From Arthrobacter sp. (GTDB taxonomy: Bacteria > Actinomycetota > Actinomycetes > Actinomycetales > Micrococcaceae), in assembly GCA_025464925.1 (NCBI GenBank), contig JAODMS010000222.1, positions 1 to 5,633 on the forward strand: a stretch of DNA of 5,633 nucleotides, written 5' to 3'. The position numbers and the translations under genes are program-made. The notes below the pieces were generated by a model. It ran no database searches. It was not told the DNA's origin and saw only the letters and a program-made list of their open reading frames with translations. This document shows, piece by piece, positions 5,441-5,633 of the stretch. Positions within the stretch are counted from its first letter, which is position 1; every line of letters starts with the position of its first letter.

Positions 5441-5474
5441 CAAAAGGCCGGAAGCTGCTGCTTCCGGCCTTTTG
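5441..5474 (-). terminator. Intrinsic terminator of ssrA
   Basis: A perfect 15-bp stem joins 5441-5455 (CAAAAGGCCGGAAGC) and 5460-5474, with a 4-base loop. On the minus strand the stem ends in CCTTTTG and is followed by GTTTTAAGG, a usable U-rich tail. It starts 33 bases after the mature 3' end of ssrA, the usual place for its terminator. The CCTTTTG on the plus strand means it can probably also stop transcription arriving from the left. Confidence 0.8.
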
Positions 5475-5506
5475 TACGGGGTGGAGCTCCGTTGCCGGTG
5501 CTCCGA

Positions 5507-5633
5507 TGGTGGAGATGGGGGGAATTGAACCCCCGTCCGATGTCGTGTTGTCAGGGCTTCTCCGGGCGCAGTTTGCGTCGGATTTTCTCGGCCCCAGCCA
5601 TGCTGCAAACAGCTGGCTGATCCGGGCCCAGTC
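5507..5633 (-). ncRNA. ssrA: Transfer-messenger RNA (tmRNA), 3' portion
   Basis: Read on the minus strand, the gene ends in CATCTCC-A-CCA (5517 down to 5507), the acceptor arm, discriminator base and encoded CCA of tmRNA. Before it is the T-arm: 5-bp stem 5530-5534/5518-5522 with the 7-base loop TTCAATT. Further in, 5595-5600 pairs with 5614-5619 (CAGCCA/TGGCTG), continued by GCTG/CAGC (5602-5605/5610-5613), a hairpin consistent with one of the 3' pseudoknots. tmRNA with SmpB rescues ribosomes stalled on broken mRNAs and tags the peptide for proteolysis. Only about 127 bases of an expected 360-380 are present. The tag-peptide reading frame and the 5' acceptor strand lie beyond the right edge. 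This is the 3' end used by many integrases, but no integrase or duplicated end is visible here. Confidence 0.95.

Noticed and set aside
5507..5633. tmRNA 3' end as an occupied integration site
   Set aside because: No integrase gene and no second copy of the 3' end sequence appear in the window. The region on the 3' side looks like normal terminator and chromosomal genes.

Overview
The window is GC-rich (about 65% by eye), with tightly packed plus-strand genes, frequent GTG starts and actinobacterial-type leaderless promoters. The protein sequences look most like Arthrobacter and relatives (Micrococcaceae). That placement is inferred from protein flavour and gene style, not from a database match. 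It reads as ordinary chromosome. I see no insertion sequence, integrase, CRISPR array or phage gene.

Layout, left to right. (1) The C-terminal half of a class V, cysteine desulfurase-like PLP enzyme runs in from the left edge (3-659). (2) A stand-alone class I SAM-dependent methyltransferase follows (777-1538). (3) A 239-base gap (1539-1777) holds a hairpin and a spaced inverted repeat that could be a metalloregulator operator. (4) Next is a compact plus-strand cluster. It contains an Nramp manganese transporter (mntH, 1778-3064), a full-length DtxR/MntR-family repressor (3085-3798) and two consecutive CrcB/Fluc fluoride channel genes (3799-4248 and 4245-4616). The regulator and first channel are joined stop-to-start, and the two channels overlap by 4 bases. 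(5) Two small proteins follow: a 123-residue Cys/His-containing protein (4671-5042) and a 44-residue Lys-rich protein (5089-5223). (6) A 283-base gap (5224-5506) carries two strong hairpins with identical stem cores. (7) The 3' end of the tmRNA gene ssrA enters on the minus strand at 5507 and runs off the right edge.

How the genes may work together. mntH would import Mn(II), and the regulator would repress that uptake when Mn is sufficient. Its predicted metal ligands (Asp12 and Glu105) match Bacillus MntR rather than the iron sensors DtxR/IdeR. The two CrcB proteins have opposite charge distributions, so they are predicted to sit in the membrane in opposite orientations and form an obligate antiparallel heterodimer that exports fluoride. 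Cotranscription of the Mn regulator with the fluoride channel pair is the least expected part of the arrangement. No fluoride riboswitch is visible ahead of the channels.

The best candidates for follow-up are the asymmetric Fluc pair with altered Phe-box residues, the Mn-type ligand set with a retained DtxR-like His, the possible mntH operator, and the uncharacterised Cys/His protein. Nothing in the window demonstrates a wholly new system.
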